NCBI RefSeq assembly: GCF_013359695.1
Contig: NZ_JABFMU010000011.1
Location: forward strand, 62,001 to 126,000
DNA: 64,000 nt
Origin: Pseudomonas sp. C2B4
Lineage (GTDB): Bacteria; Pseudomonadota; Gammaproteobacteria; Pseudomonadales; Pseudomonadaceae
Direction: 5' to 3'
Below, one piece after another: positions 26,165-34,770 of this stretch (the first letter of the stretch is position 1; each line of letters opens with the position of its first letter). A program made the position numbers and the translations under genes. Under the pieces are notes generated by a model. That model was not told the DNA's origin and did no database searches. It worked only from the letters and a program-made list of their open reading frames with translations.

Positions 26165-26415
26165 ATTCACATCTCTTAACGAGCATATTCAGCAAAATAT
26201 CGTAATTATTCATTTTAAAACATAACGAGTGATCGCCAGATGAGCACCGTGATGGAGGGCCCCATTTACAACTACAACGTCGCGCCAACTCGTCGTGGCA
26301 ACCGTGATCCACGGGTGTCGCAGGAATGGCTATTAGAGCTGTGAATCGCCTCACAACGGGTGTAGCCGCTGGCAAACGTCGACCTGCTGTGGACCCCTTA
26401 TGGCTGTTGCGTCCG
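26165..26415 (+). pseudogene. Decayed duplicate of ccoN leader and 5' end
   Basis: The stretch ATTCACATCTCTTAACGAGC followed by CGAGTGATCGCCAGATGAGC reproduces the ccoN leader at 18919-19000. Coding similarity continues: TACAACTACAA, ACTCGTCGTGGCAACC, GAATCGCCTC and ACCTGCTGTGGACC parallel 19020-19150 of intact ccoN. Small insertions, deletions and stops break the frame after about 34 codons. The match fades near 26415. This is a truncated, degenerate second copy on the same strand. Confidence 0.75.
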
Positions 26416-26636
26416 CGCTGCGGACGTTATACATCCGGCGTCTCAGCCGTCCGCAGTCACAGCTTGGTGGCTGTCCGCGCAGCCATCAACGAGCCAGATG
26501 TCTTTATGACCTTTTTTGCTTGAGTCTTAATAACGCTCTTGTTTCTCAACTCGCTGATATTACAGGAGTAAATAGTTGGCCAACTTTATGGAGCAGCAAT
26601 AGCAAACATAACGCAAATAAGCCAAAGGGCGTTGTC

Positions 26637-26987
26637 ATGACTCGTTCAATAACTCTCGGATTTACCCTGTGTACATTGCTGTCCCCGTTATGCCTAGCGG
26701 ACCGGGTGATCCGTGAAGTCCCGGACACAACCGCCGGCAAGGGATTCGGCGCCTTGACCGGGATGATGGCCGGTGCGGCAGGCGGCCCAATTGGCGCATT
26801 TATCGGTGCCGGTGTCGGCTTTTTCGCTGGCAGTTCGGTGCAGGAAGCCGTAGGAAAGACTGAAACTGCCTATGAAGTGAAAGACGCGCTAGGCGAGATC
26901 AGCACCGTGCGCTCACCCAATGCGCGATTTGAAATCGGTCAGGAGGTCACGCGCAAAGGTACGCGCTTGGTGGCATCCGAAGAGTAA
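26637..26987 (+). CDS. Glycine-zipper envelope protein
   Basis: A 116-residue protein with a Sec signal (ITLGFTLCTLLSPLCLA, cleavage near residue 21) and a glycine-zipper 2TM segment (GKGFGALTGMMAGAAGGPIG, then GAFIGAGVGFFAGSS). The C-terminal part EISTVRSPNARFEIGQEVTR resembles small outer-membrane proteins of the SlyB/17-kDa antigen type, but no lipobox is apparent. It lies 240 bases upstream of the nor operon on the same strand and may be separately expressed. Confidence 0.75.
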   Translation: MTRSITLGFTLCTLLSPLCLADRVIREVPDTTAGKGFGALTGMMAGAAGGPIGAFIGAGVGFFAGSSVQEAVGKTETAYEVKDALGEISTVRSPNARFEIGQEVTRKGTRLVASEE

Positions 26988-27139
26988 AAATCCGCGATGG
27001 ATCTCTCGGCGTCACCGATTCGGCGAGTCACAAGGCGACGGAGCGTCATTACGATGCGATGTCATTATGACTATCAACCTAGTCATTTGAGCTATACCAA
27101 TGGCGAGTCATAAAGCGCCCAACTTTAGGCTTACTTATA

Positions 27140-27153
27140 TTGATCTCAACCAA
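27140..27153 (+). promoter_or_regulatory. ANR/DNR (FNR-type) box upstream of the nor operon
   Basis: TTGAT-CTCA-ACCAA matches the TTGAT-N4-ATCAA consensus at nine of ten positions. It lies 76 bases upstream of the small first gene of the nor operon. nor operons in Pseudomonas are activated by DNR in response to nitric oxide and by ANR under low oxygen, so this is the likely activator site. Confidence 0.7.
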
Positions 27154-27228
27154 ATCAACTGCATTAACACCAATTACACAAGGCGAATTGCCTATCGCTT
27201 TCCACCTTTGCAATCCCGGGAGGCAGCC

Positions 27229-27339
27229 GTGCCGAAAGTCTTGAAGCTCGTCAGTTATGCAGTGCTCGTGCTGATGGCCAGCGCGATCCTCTATGCCGGA
27301 GTGATTGGCATGACCTATTGGACCGGAATCGGCGTATAG
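27229..27339 (+). CDS. Small single-helix membrane protein at head of nor operon
   Basis: A 36-residue peptide starting with GTG (VPKVLKLVSYAVLVLMASAI) that is almost entirely one transmembrane helix. GGGAGG lies five bases before the GTG, a strong ribosome site, while an upstream in-frame ATG at 27100 overlaps the ANR box and lacks one. It ends 10 bases before norC. It is probably a real micro-subunit or assembly peptide of the nitric oxide reductase; function unknown. Confidence 0.6.
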   Translation: MPKVLKLVSYAVLVLMASAILYAGVIGMTYWTGIGV

Positions 27340-27349
27340 GAAGATCGTA

Positions 27350-28207
27350 ATGAACAAACGCCAAACACGCTCGTTCGCACTGATATCGACGGCTATCGCT
27401 GCTGTAGTGTTTTTGGGCATGACCGTAGATAGTCATCGACAGTTTCCCACGCTAACCAATGCCCAACAGATCACGCCGCCGGTCACTCGAGGCAAGGATG
27501 TCTGGCATCAATACAACTGCATCAATTGCCACACCTTGTTCGGCGAGGGGGCTTATTACGCTCCGGACCTGACGAAAATCACCCTACAGCGCGGCGCGCC
27601 TTATCTCACTGCGTTTCTGAAAAATCCCTCAAAGTTCTATGACGAACAACGCCACCGTCGCCTGATGCCGAACCTGAAACTCGGCGACGGAGAAATCGCC
27701 GATTTGATCGCCTTCCTCGACTGGGTAAGCAAGGTCGACAATCAAGGCTGGCCACCGCGACCGATTCTGGTGACTGGTGCGTCGATCCCCGGCATGGACC
27801 TCACCGTTGCGCAACAGAACGTCGCCGACGGCAACCAGCCACCCGCCGCACGCCCGGTGTCCGGCAAAGAAGATCCGATCGCCCTGGGCGAGGCGCTGTT
27901 TCGAACCACCGCCACACCGGTGTGCAGCGCTTGCCACTCGATTGCGCCGGGCGTCAACCTCGCCGGGCCATCACTGTCCGGGGTGGCCAATCGGGCCAAG
28001 CAGGTCATCGCCTCACCTGACTACAAAGGCAAGGCCAAGGACGCGGAAGGCTTTATCCGCGAATCCATCGTCACGCCGAGTGCCTACCTGCACCCGGGCG
28101 AGATGTTTTCGGCCAACGGCATGTCCTTTATGCCGGACACCTTCGCCAAATCGCTAACGCCTGAACAGGTCGATCAACTTGTCGCCTATCTGGCGTCGTT
28201 CCAGTAA
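27350..28207 (+). CDS. norC: Nitric oxide reductase cytochrome c subunit with a second haem c domain
   Basis: A 285-residue protein. The first half is standard NorC: N-terminal membrane anchor (residues 9-26), haem motif CINCH at 57-61, and axial Met in RRLMPNL (Met106). The family is normally about 145-150 residues. Here a linker (residues 130-175) leads to a second class-I cytochrome c domain with CSACH at 192-196 and a Met ligand in SFMPDTF (Met261). NorC passes electrons from periplasmic donors to NorB for reduction of NO to N2O. The added domain may act as a built-in donor. Confidence 0.9.
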   Translation: MNKRQTRSFALISTAIAAVVFLGMTVDSHRQFPTLTNAQQITPPVTRGKDVWHQYNCINCHTLFGEGAYYAPDLTKITLQRGAPYLTAFLKNPSKFYDEQRHRRLMPNLKLGDGEIADLIAFLDWVSKVDNQGWPPRPILVTGASIPGMDLTVAQQNVADGNQPPAARPVSGKEDPIALGEALFRTTATPVCSACHSIAPGVNLAGPSLSGVANRAKQVIASPDYKGKAKDAEGFIRESIVTPSAYLHPGEMFSANGMSFMPDTFAKSLTPEQVDQLVAYLASFQ

Positions 28208-28222
28208 CCGCAGGGGATGACC

Positions 28223-29593
28223 ATGCGCTACAGATCTCAATCCGTCGCTTACTGGTATTTCGCCGTTGCCATGGTGCTGTTCGGCCTGCAACTGGTATTC
28301 GGCCTGCTCTCGGCGGCGAAATACCTCGGGCCGGATCCGCTGCTGAACCTCTTGCCATTCGATGTCACCAAGTCCATTCACACCAACTTGTTGATTGTCT
28401 GGGTGCTGACCGGATTTATGGGGGCAACCTACTGGCTGGTGCCGGACGAATCCCGTGGCGAGTTGCACAGCACCAAATTGGCCTACATCCAGCTCGGGTT
28501 GTGGACGGCCATGGGGGTCACCGCAGTGCTTGGCTACCTGTTCGGTTATGGCACCGGGAACAAGCTGCTAGAACAGCCGCTGCCCCACAAAATCGTGATC
28601 GTGATTTGCATGCTGATGTTCCTCTACAACATCGGCATGACGATCAAGAAGGCCGGGCGTTTCACCGCCACCGAAGGTGTCCTGCTGCTGGGCCTGGCCA
28701 GCGCTGCCGCGCTCTATCTGCCCGCGCTGCTGCACTATGAAAATTACGTGGTGTCGATCTATTACCGCTGGTGGACGATCCACCTATGGGTCGAAGGTGT
28801 CTGGGAGATGATCCAGGGCGGCTTTCTGGCCTATCTGTTGATCCGATTGTCCGGCGCTGATCGCGAGGTGATGGAGAAGTGGTTGTACGTCATCGTCGGC
28901 CTGGTGTTCATTGCCGGCATTCTGGGCACCGCACACCATTATTACTGGATCGGCGTTCCTCATTACTGGCTGCCACTGGGCGGTTTCTTCAGTGCACTTG
29001 AGCCGATGGCGCTGATCGGCATGGCGGTCTATGCCTACAACGCGATGCGCCGCTCGGGTCTGTCCCACCCCAACAAACTGGCCTTGCACTGGACCCTGGG
29101 CAGCGCCGTATTTACCCTGTTTGGCGCCGGCCTCCTGGGTTTGGCCCACACCTTTCCCGACGTCAACAAATGGACTCATGGCACCCTGATTACCGCCATG
29201 CATGGCCATGCAGCCTTTTATGGGGCCTATGCCATGATCGTCCTCGCGATGATCACTTATGTGCTGCCAGGAATGACCCGCCGTCCCTTGCTGGAAAGCA
29301 GTATCGGTTACTGGGCGTTCTGGCTACAGCTGGGGGGGATGTTCGGCATGACCCTGTCGTTCGCCACCTCGGGCATTGCACAGGTGTACCTGGAACGCAT
29401 TCTCGGCATGGGCTATCTCGATGTGCAGTTGAAGATTCAGGTGCACTTCCTAATGCTGGTGGCGACGGCGTCGATGTTCACCCTGGGTGCAGGGCTGTTC
29501 ATCTTCGATTTTTTCCGCCATGCGCCGCACTTCAATGTCGGTGAAGCCGACCCGCTCTTGGACACACCTCAAGCCACAGGCGCGTCGTTGTGA
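28223..29593 (+). CDS. norB: Nitric oxide reductase catalytic subunit
   Basis: A 456-residue, twelve-helix haem-copper-family protein with haem b, haem b3 and a non-haem iron. Key features: SIHTNLLIVWVL (haem b His), IHLWVEGVWEMIQGG (FeB His with the NorB-specific glutamates), TAHHYYWIG (two FeB His) and MHGHAAFYGAYAM (haem ligands). It reduces two NO to N2O with electrons from NorC. ATG 28223 is preferred because AGGGG lies six bases upstream; ATG 28217 overlaps that site. The next gene overlaps its stop. Confidence 0.93.
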   Translation: MRYRSQSVAYWYFAVAMVLFGLQLVFGLLSAAKYLGPDPLLNLLPFDVTKSIHTNLLIVWVLTGFMGATYWLVPDESRGELHSTKLAYIQLGLWTAMGVTAVLGYLFGYGTGNKLLEQPLPHKIVIVICMLMFLYNIGMTIKKAGRFTATEGVLLLGLASAAALYLPALLHYENYVVSIYYRWWTIHLWVEGVWEMIQGGFLAYLLIRLSGADREVMEKWLYVIVGLVFIAGILGTAHHYYWIGVPHYWLPLGGFFSALEPMALIGMAVYAYNAMRRSGLSHPNKLALHWTLGSAVFTLFGAGLLGLAHTFPDVNKWTHGTLITAMHGHAAFYGAYAMIVLAMITYVLPGMTRRPLLESSIGYWAFWLQLGGMFGMTLSFATSGIAQVYLERILGMGYLDVQLKIQVHFLMLVATASMFTLGAGLFIFDFFRHAPHFNVGEADPLLDTPQATGASL

Positions 29594-30408
29594 TGGAACG
29601 TTCGCTGATACACGCCGAACCTGCAATGCTGCCAGCAGAGCCCTATTACCAACCCTGCGGCGACGAAGTAGCGATTTTTGAACAATGCCATGCGCAGCAA
29701 CTGGCGATCATGCTCAAGGGCCCCACCGGGTGTGGCAAAACCCGTTTTGTCGAACACATGGCCTGCCGGCTCAAGCGTCCGTTGATCACCATTTCCTGCC
29801 ATGACGATCTGAGTGCCAGCGACCTGGTAGGGCGTTTTCTGATCGGACACCAGGGCACCCATTGGACGGAAGGCCCGCTGACCCGTGCGGTGCGCGAAGG
29901 CGCTATCTGTTACCTGGACGAGGTGGTCGAAGCGCGGCAAGACACGATTGTCGTCCTGCACCCGCTGACCGACCACCGACGCATTCTGCCGCTGGACAAA
30001 ATCGGCGAGATCGTCGAGGCCTCACCACACTTTCAATTGGTGGTCTCCTACAACCCCGGCTACCAACGCATCCTCAAGGATTTGAAGCCGAGTACCCGAC
30101 AGCGTTTTGTGGCGCTGGATTTTGACTTTCCACCGACCGAACGCGAAATCGCCATTGTCATCCATGAAGGTGGAACTGACTACGCCACCGCTCATGCGCT
30201 GGTCACCCTCGCTCACCGACTACGTGCCTTGCAAGACCGGGGCCTGGCGGAAGTCCCCAGTACCCGTCTACTGATCGCCACTTCACGGTTGATTACCCAC
30301 GGCATTGCGGCGCCCATCGCCTGCCGGGTCGCATTGATCTCGCCGCTATCCGATGACGCGATGCTGGTCGCTGCCATGCGCGACCTCGTTGATCTGACGT
30401 TTATCTGA
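29593..30408 (+). CDS. norQ: NorQ-type MoxR AAA+ ATPase
   Basis: A 271-residue AAA+ protein of the MoxR/CbbQ/NorQ family. Walker A is LKGPTGCGKTRFVEHMA, Walker B is CYLDEVVEA, and sensor and arginine-finger regions follow (NPGYQRILKDLKPSTRQRFV). NorQ works with NorD to insert the non-haem iron into NorB. The ATG shares bases with the norB stop (TGATG), so the two are translationally coupled. Confidence 0.92.
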   Translation: MERSLIHAEPAMLPAEPYYQPCGDEVAIFEQCHAQQLAIMLKGPTGCGKTRFVEHMACRLKRPLITISCHDDLSASDLVGRFLIGHQGTHWTEGPLTRAVREGAICYLDEVVEARQDTIVVLHPLTDHRRILPLDKIGEIVEASPHFQLVVSYNPGYQRILKDLKPSTRQRFVALDFDFPPTEREIAIVIHEGGTDYATAHALVTLAHRLRALQDRGLAEVPSTRLLIATSRLITHGIAAPIACRVALISPLSDDAMLVAAMRDLVDLTFI

Positions 30409-32427
30409 ATGGCCGAAGCCGAGGACCTCATCACCGATGCCGCACGCCACGCGACGGTGTATGCACAGGCATTGTGGCGCCGTCACCAGACGCCCTCGGA
30501 CACCGCAAAAATCATCACCCTCGGGGAGGTCGCACACCCTCTCGATTTGCTGATCAAGGCGGTGTTCGACACTCATTATCCGCTGCGCATCGCGCAACCA
30601 CCCTCGCCCCCTACGCTGCTGAAAAAGCTTTTGCTGCGTCACGAAAAGCCGTGTCGGCAAAGCGCCGTCCCGGCGACTGATGGCGTGTCCATTTGGCTGC
30701 CGGACAATCTGGGCGCCTCAAGTCCGCTCACACTGGAACGTTATAGAACCCTGGCTCTGCAACAGGCGATGCGCGCACAACGAGGTAGTGCCAGCGCCCT
30801 TTCATCCTTGGACAACCCTATGCAGCGCAGCGTGTATCTGCTTCTCGAAGCCTGGGCTGCCGATGCGGATTTGGTACGCCTGTTGCCGGGGGTGGCGCCC
30901 TCGATCCGTCGCTTGCGCCAACATGCCCTGACGACCCGCCCCCCGCTTCACGCCTTTCCCAGCCAGCGACACCCCGTGGAAAACTTCCTTCGTTTACTGC
31001 TGGGCAGCGAAAACGGCATGCCTCTGGAGGGGCTGAAGATCCCCCCTACCACCGCCGACTCGCTGCAAGAGTCGGAAACTCTCACACAACGCCTTTTTTC
31101 CATCGATGAATCCCACCGACACTGCGCTCATCTGCTGCTGCTCGATGCCTGGACCGGCGACCTGTGCGAACCGCTGGCGGCGCAGAAGGTGTCACCCCTG
31201 CCCGGCGAAATCGACACCGATGATGCCCTGCCCCGCAGTGCCCGCCTCACACGTCAACCCACTGCGCGCAAGGACTGTGCCGATGAGGATGACGATCAGG
31301 AACCAGGCCTGTGGATGGTGCAACCCGCCGAACCGTTGGAAAAGGCAGAAGACCCCTTGGGAATGCAGCGTCCTACAGATCGGGATACCGAAATACCGGC
31401 TGATGATTTTGCCGAGTCATTGGCCGAACTCAACGAAGCTCGGTTGGTGGTCACAATAGGCCGGCCGAAAGAAGTGCTGCTGTCCGACGTCCCGTCACAA
31501 GCCCGCGTTCGCCATGCTGTACAGAAGCTCGCCCACAACACCATAAGCTACCCCGAGTGGGATTATCGCAGCCAGATATACCATGATCCGGGTACGACCC
31601 TGCACCTGTGCCCCTCCCGGGAAGGCTCGCAGCAGTGGGTCGAACGAGCCCTCGAAACTCATCGACCGGTTCTCGATTCTGTCCGCCGACAATTCGAAAG
31701 TCTGCGAGCGCAGCGCGTCAGGCTGCACAAACAACTAGAGGGCGACGATATAGATTTGCAAGCGTACATCGACGGTTGCGCCGAGACCCAGGCCGGGCTG
31801 AGTATGCCGCAGGCGCTGTATCAGACACAGCGCCGTAACCGACGCGACATGGCAATCATGTTGCTGGTCGACGTTAGCGGCTCTACTGATAGTTGGCTGT
31901 CTTGCCACCGTCGGGTCATCGATGTCGAACGCGAGACGTTGCTGCTGGTCTGTCTGGCACTGGAGAGCTTGGGCGAGCCCTATAGTGTACTGGCGTTCTC
32001 CGGTGAAGGACCACAGCGAGTCACTATCCGCACCCTAAAAGCATTTGATGAGTGCTATAGCGATGAAATCGGCCGGCGCATTGCCGGACTTGAACCGGAA
32101 CTCTATACCCGGGCCGGTGCCGCCCTGCGCCACGCTAGCACGTTGCTGATGCGCGAAGCGGCCACACACCGGCTCCTGTTGCTACTTTCCGATGGCAAGC
32201 CGAACGATGTCGACCAATACGAAGGTCGCTATGGCGTGGAGGATACGAGAAAAGCCGTGACTGAAGCCATGCTGCAAGGCGTTCACCCCTTTTGTTTGAC
32301 TATCGACCGGCACGCAGCGAACTATCTGCCCGCAATGTTCGGACTGCGGCAATACGCCCTGCTACCCAGGGCGGAGCTGTTACCCAACGTGCTGCTGGGA
32401 TGGATCAAGAGGCTGGTGATTGCTTGA
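30409..32427 (+). CDS. norD: NorD, von Willebrand A domain activation protein
   Basis: A 672-residue protein that starts directly after the norQ stop. The C-terminal third is a vWA domain with MIDAS motif LLVDVSGSTDSW and later LLLLSDGKPNDVDQYEGRYG; the N-terminal part is helical and variable. NorD partners NorQ in maturing the nitric oxide reductase. It is the last gene of the nor operon; no norE or norF follows. Confidence 0.9.
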   Translation: MAEAEDLITDAARHATVYAQALWRRHQTPSDTAKIITLGEVAHPLDLLIKAVFDTHYPLRIAQPPSPPTLLKKLLLRHEKPCRQSAVPATDGVSIWLPDNLGASSPLTLERYRTLALQQAMRAQRGSASALSSLDNPMQRSVYLLLEAWAADADLVRLLPGVAPSIRRLRQHALTTRPPLHAFPSQRHPVENFLRLLLGSENGMPLEGLKIPPTTADSLQESETLTQRLFSIDESHRHCAHLLLLDAWTGDLCEPLAAQKVSPLPGEIDTDDALPRSARLTRQPTARKDCADEDDDQEPGLWMVQPAEPLEKAEDPLGMQRPTDRDTEIPADDFAESLAELNEARLVVTIGRPKEVLLSDVPSQARVRHAVQKLAHNTISYPEWDYRSQIYHDPGTTLHLCPSREGSQQWVERALETHRPVLDSVRRQFESLRAQRVRLHKQLEGDDIDLQAYIDGCAETQAGLSMPQALYQTQRRNRRDMAIMLLVDVSGSTDSWLSCHRRVIDVERETLLLVCLALESLGEPYSVLAFSGEGPQRVTIRTLKAFDECYSDEIGRRIAGLEPELYTRAGAALRHASTLLMREAATHRLLLLLSDGKPNDVDQYEGRYGVEDTRKAVTEAMLQGVHPFCLTIDRHAANYLPAMFGLRQYALLPRAELLPNVLLGWIKRLVIA

Positions 32428-32643
32428 CCCTCAATCAACTGATTATCAGGTTGCGATGCCGTCGCGTAGCTGAACCAGCGGTCCATCAACCAATCGTAGA
32501 TCAAATGAAGGAGCGGTTGCAGGCGATCGCCTCACGTGAGCATACGCACCAGGGACTCCGCAACATTCGCGCGCATCCATCCAGGGTTCAAGGGTAGACG
32601 AACCCACGAACAGGAAATAGAAGCCCTCGAAAAACACTAAACT
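32428..32643. other. Intergenic stretch after norD
   Basis: No gene is supported. A short open frame ends within it (tail KERLQAIASREHTHQGLRN), possibly the remnant of a lost gene, and bases 32614-32643 already resemble the patatin 3' end that precedes the repeat at 38243. Confidence 0.4.
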
Positions 32644-32714
32644 ACGAAACGCCCGCTGAACGATTTAGCCAATCTGTTGCGTCGACCGGTTGAATCCACA
32701 GCCAATAGCGGACG
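32644..32714 (+). repeat. Dispersed intergenic repeat, copy 2
   Basis: A 71-base unit starting ACGAAACGCCCGCTGAAC and ending with ACCGGTTGAATCCACAGCC then AATAGCGGACG. It differs from the unit at 38243-38313 at about 8 positions by eye, and shares its 3' half with 15739-15776. Function unknown. Confidence 0.75.
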
Positions 32715-32851
32715 CTCGCGGCTTCGCTCAGATCTTGCGTATACAGTAATACCTGTCTGCACCGCGCAAGCTATAGAGGCGGGCTATGAGTCATGAAGGG
32801 ATCAGCCGGTTTACTGTTTTTCACTGCCCTTATCTCATGCCTGTTGACCGA

Positions 32852-34297
32852 TCACACCCGGCTGCGCAGCCACTGCAGGAAACCTTTTTTCTCGATGGCC
32901 TTCGGTTCTTCCTGAGTCATCGTATGGGCGATCTGCAAGCGGAAATCCAGCAACGCCTTCATCGCTTGACACATCTCGTGACGAGCCTCCATGCACGGCT
33001 GGAGATAATCCCGCTCGATCCGATACAGATTGCAAAAAGTCAGCGCGGCGAACTCCGCCGGCAGTGCTGTTCCCGAGACGATCCCGCCTTCGCCGATCAC
33101 CTCCCCCGGCCCCATGCGCCCGGCTTCGAATTTGACACCTCCACGAAACAAGGCCACCGTCACCACGCCGGACTCAATGATGTACAACTGCGAGCTGACC
33201 TGCCCGCCCGCCAGGATGACTTCGCCAGGGGGAAAGGACTGCAGGGTCATGTTCTCACTGACGTGGTCCTTGTCTTCCTCGCTCAAGTTGGTCGAGAAAA
33301 TGCTGGTGTTGTCCAGCAAGGCCCTGGCTCGCGACAGCCGCGCAGGCACACTCTGTTCAATTGTCGAAGTCCAGTTGATACCGGCCGCCAGCAAATGCCG
33401 GTACGCCAGATCGTACATCTGATTGCGCACCGTACGCTTCTGATCCATCGACAGCACAAAGCCGGTGACTTCGTATTCCACGCCATTGCCACCGGTACTT
33501 TTGATCGTGACCTTGGGAGCAGGTTTGGTCAGCAGAATGCGGCAGCCTTGGGCTGCCCGCTCAAGGGCATCGAAGACCTTGTTTGGACGCACATGCGGGC
33601 TGATCAACAAACTGATCGAAACGCCGAACATGTCGCTGGGCCGACTGAAGTTGGTGATCTTGGCCTTGGCCGCCATCGAATTCGGAATCACGATCATGCT
33701 GCCTTGGGAGGTTTGCAGGAACGTGGCACGCCAATCGATGTCGGTCACCCGGCCTTCGGTGCCGTCGATGGCGATCCAGTCATCGATTTTATAGGGCTTG
33801 GTGGTGTTCAGGACGATTCCGGAAAAGACGTCACTGAGGGTGCTTTGCAGGGCCAGACCGACAATGATCGCCAAGGCACCGGACGTCGCCAGAACCCCCT
33901 TGACCGGCAGGTTGAGCACATAAGCCAGCGCGGCGATCACCGCGACCAGGAAGATCACCGCGCCGAGCAAGTCCTGGAGTAACCGCCCGGCGTGCCCTAC
34001 CCGATACATCATCACGGAGCCGATCATCACCGTGAGCGTACGCGCGCCGAACAGCCACCAGATGATCTGCAGCACCGTGTGCGCAAATTGCAGCGGCGCA
34101 TCATCGATCGAGGGCGCCGGCTCCCATGGGCTCAAGCCTTCATGGAACAGCAGCACGCTGTACAACAAAAAAATGACCAAGCGCGCGAGTACTTTCCAGT
34201 TGTACCGGTGGGAACCGATCACACGCCACATCACCATATCGATCAGGATCAAGGCCAGGCCCCAGATCAATGGACGTTCAGAGAGCAAGGACAGCAT
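32852..34297 (-). CDS. MscS-family mechanosensitive channel with cyclic-nucleotide-binding domain
   Basis: A 481-residue inner-membrane protein. Four to five helices occupy residues 1-165, ending in the pore-lining GVLATSGALAIIVGLALQST, followed by the MscS beta domain (SDVFSGIVLNTTKPYKIDDW, VIPNSMAAKAKITNFSRP). A C-terminal cNMP-binding domain spans about residues 340-455 (FPPGEVILAGGQVSSQLYII, GRMGPGEVIGEGGIVSGTAL). The ATG at 34297 follows GGAGGTGCTTG. Channels with this fusion open under membrane tension and may be gated by cyclic nucleotides; the expected cNMP Arg is not obvious in this copy. Confidence 0.88.
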   Translation of the reverse strand: MLSLLSERPLIWGLALILIDMVMWRVIGSHRYNWKVLARLVIFLLYSVLLFHEGLSPWEPAPSIDDAPLQFAHTVLQIIWWLFGARTLTVMIGSVMMYRVGHAGRLLQDLLGAVIFLVAVIAALAYVLNLPVKGVLATSGALAIIVGLALQSTLSDVFSGIVLNTTKPYKIDDWIAIDGTEGRVTDIDWRATFLQTSQGSMIVIPNSMAAKAKITNFSRPSDMFGVSISLLISPHVRPNKVFDALERAAQGCRILLTKPAPKVTIKSTGGNGVEYEVTGFVLSMDQKRTVRNQMYDLAYRHLLAAGINWTSTIEQSVPARLSRARALLDNTSIFSTNLSEEDKDHVSENMTLQSFPPGEVILAGGQVSSQLYIIESGVVTVALFRGGVKFEAGRMGPGEVIGEGGIVSGTALPAEFAALTFCNLYRIERDYLQPCMEARHEMCQAMKALLDFRLQIAHTMTQEEPKAIEKKGFLQWLRSRV

Positions 34298-34562
34298 CAA
34301 GCACCTCCAGCGCAGTTCAATGACCGGAAGGTCGCATTCATTCGGCGCACCACCGCGGCAATCCCGGGAACGATGCCGTTGATGCAAAAGTATGGCTGCC
34401 AATCGGCAAAGCGATAGGTCCCGGCGATCGGGATGTTTCGTACCCCCTCTCTCGTATAGCCAGGTTCGCCTGGGTTGACTGCTTGAAAGTCACGAAGGTT
34501 ATGGGCTTCAGTGACCGCTTTTCTGTGCTCCCCGATTCTTAACCTGTAAAGACGCGTCTCGG
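34298..34562. other. Intergenic stretch with an unassigned minus-strand open frame
   Basis: A minus-strand frame reads through 34297-34767 (tail PIAGTYRFADWQPYFCINGI). It overlaps the channel start and crosses the plus-strand patatin fragment, so it is unlikely to be an intact gene; it may be debris of an unrelated decayed gene. Confidence 0.35.
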
Positions 34563-34645
34563 TTGCCGCCAGCCAGGCACCGGGAGCGCTCGACCTCTTT
34601 CGCAACATCATGCTCGCGTCCGCCCAGCACCGTGATGTCACTGGA
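34563..34645 (+). pseudogene. Internally deleted fragment of a patatin-like gene
   Basis: Bases 34563-34620 match 37699-37756 of the intact patatin gene (shared GACCTCTTTCGCAACATCAT versus GAGCTCTTTCGCAACATCAT). At 34620 the fragment jumps to sequence matching 37870-37893 (CCGCCCAGCACCGTGATGTC), skipping about 112 bases, and a second small deletion follows. The fragment is on the same strand as the intact gene, 3 kb away. It is non-functional. Confidence 0.75.
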
Positions 34646-34770
34646 GCACCTGCTGAAAGATTGAACTCGCCTGTTGGGTCGTGCGGAAAAGTGAAGACCT
34701 CGCGCGACGGGGCCCAGTTGTGCGAGATAGCCCGGAAACACAACGGACTTGTCCAATGCCCGCGCAAGTC

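Noticed and set aside
34297..34767. 156-codon minus-strand frame
   Set aside because: It overlaps the start of the MscS gene, runs across the plus-strand patatin remnant and has no recognisable domain.
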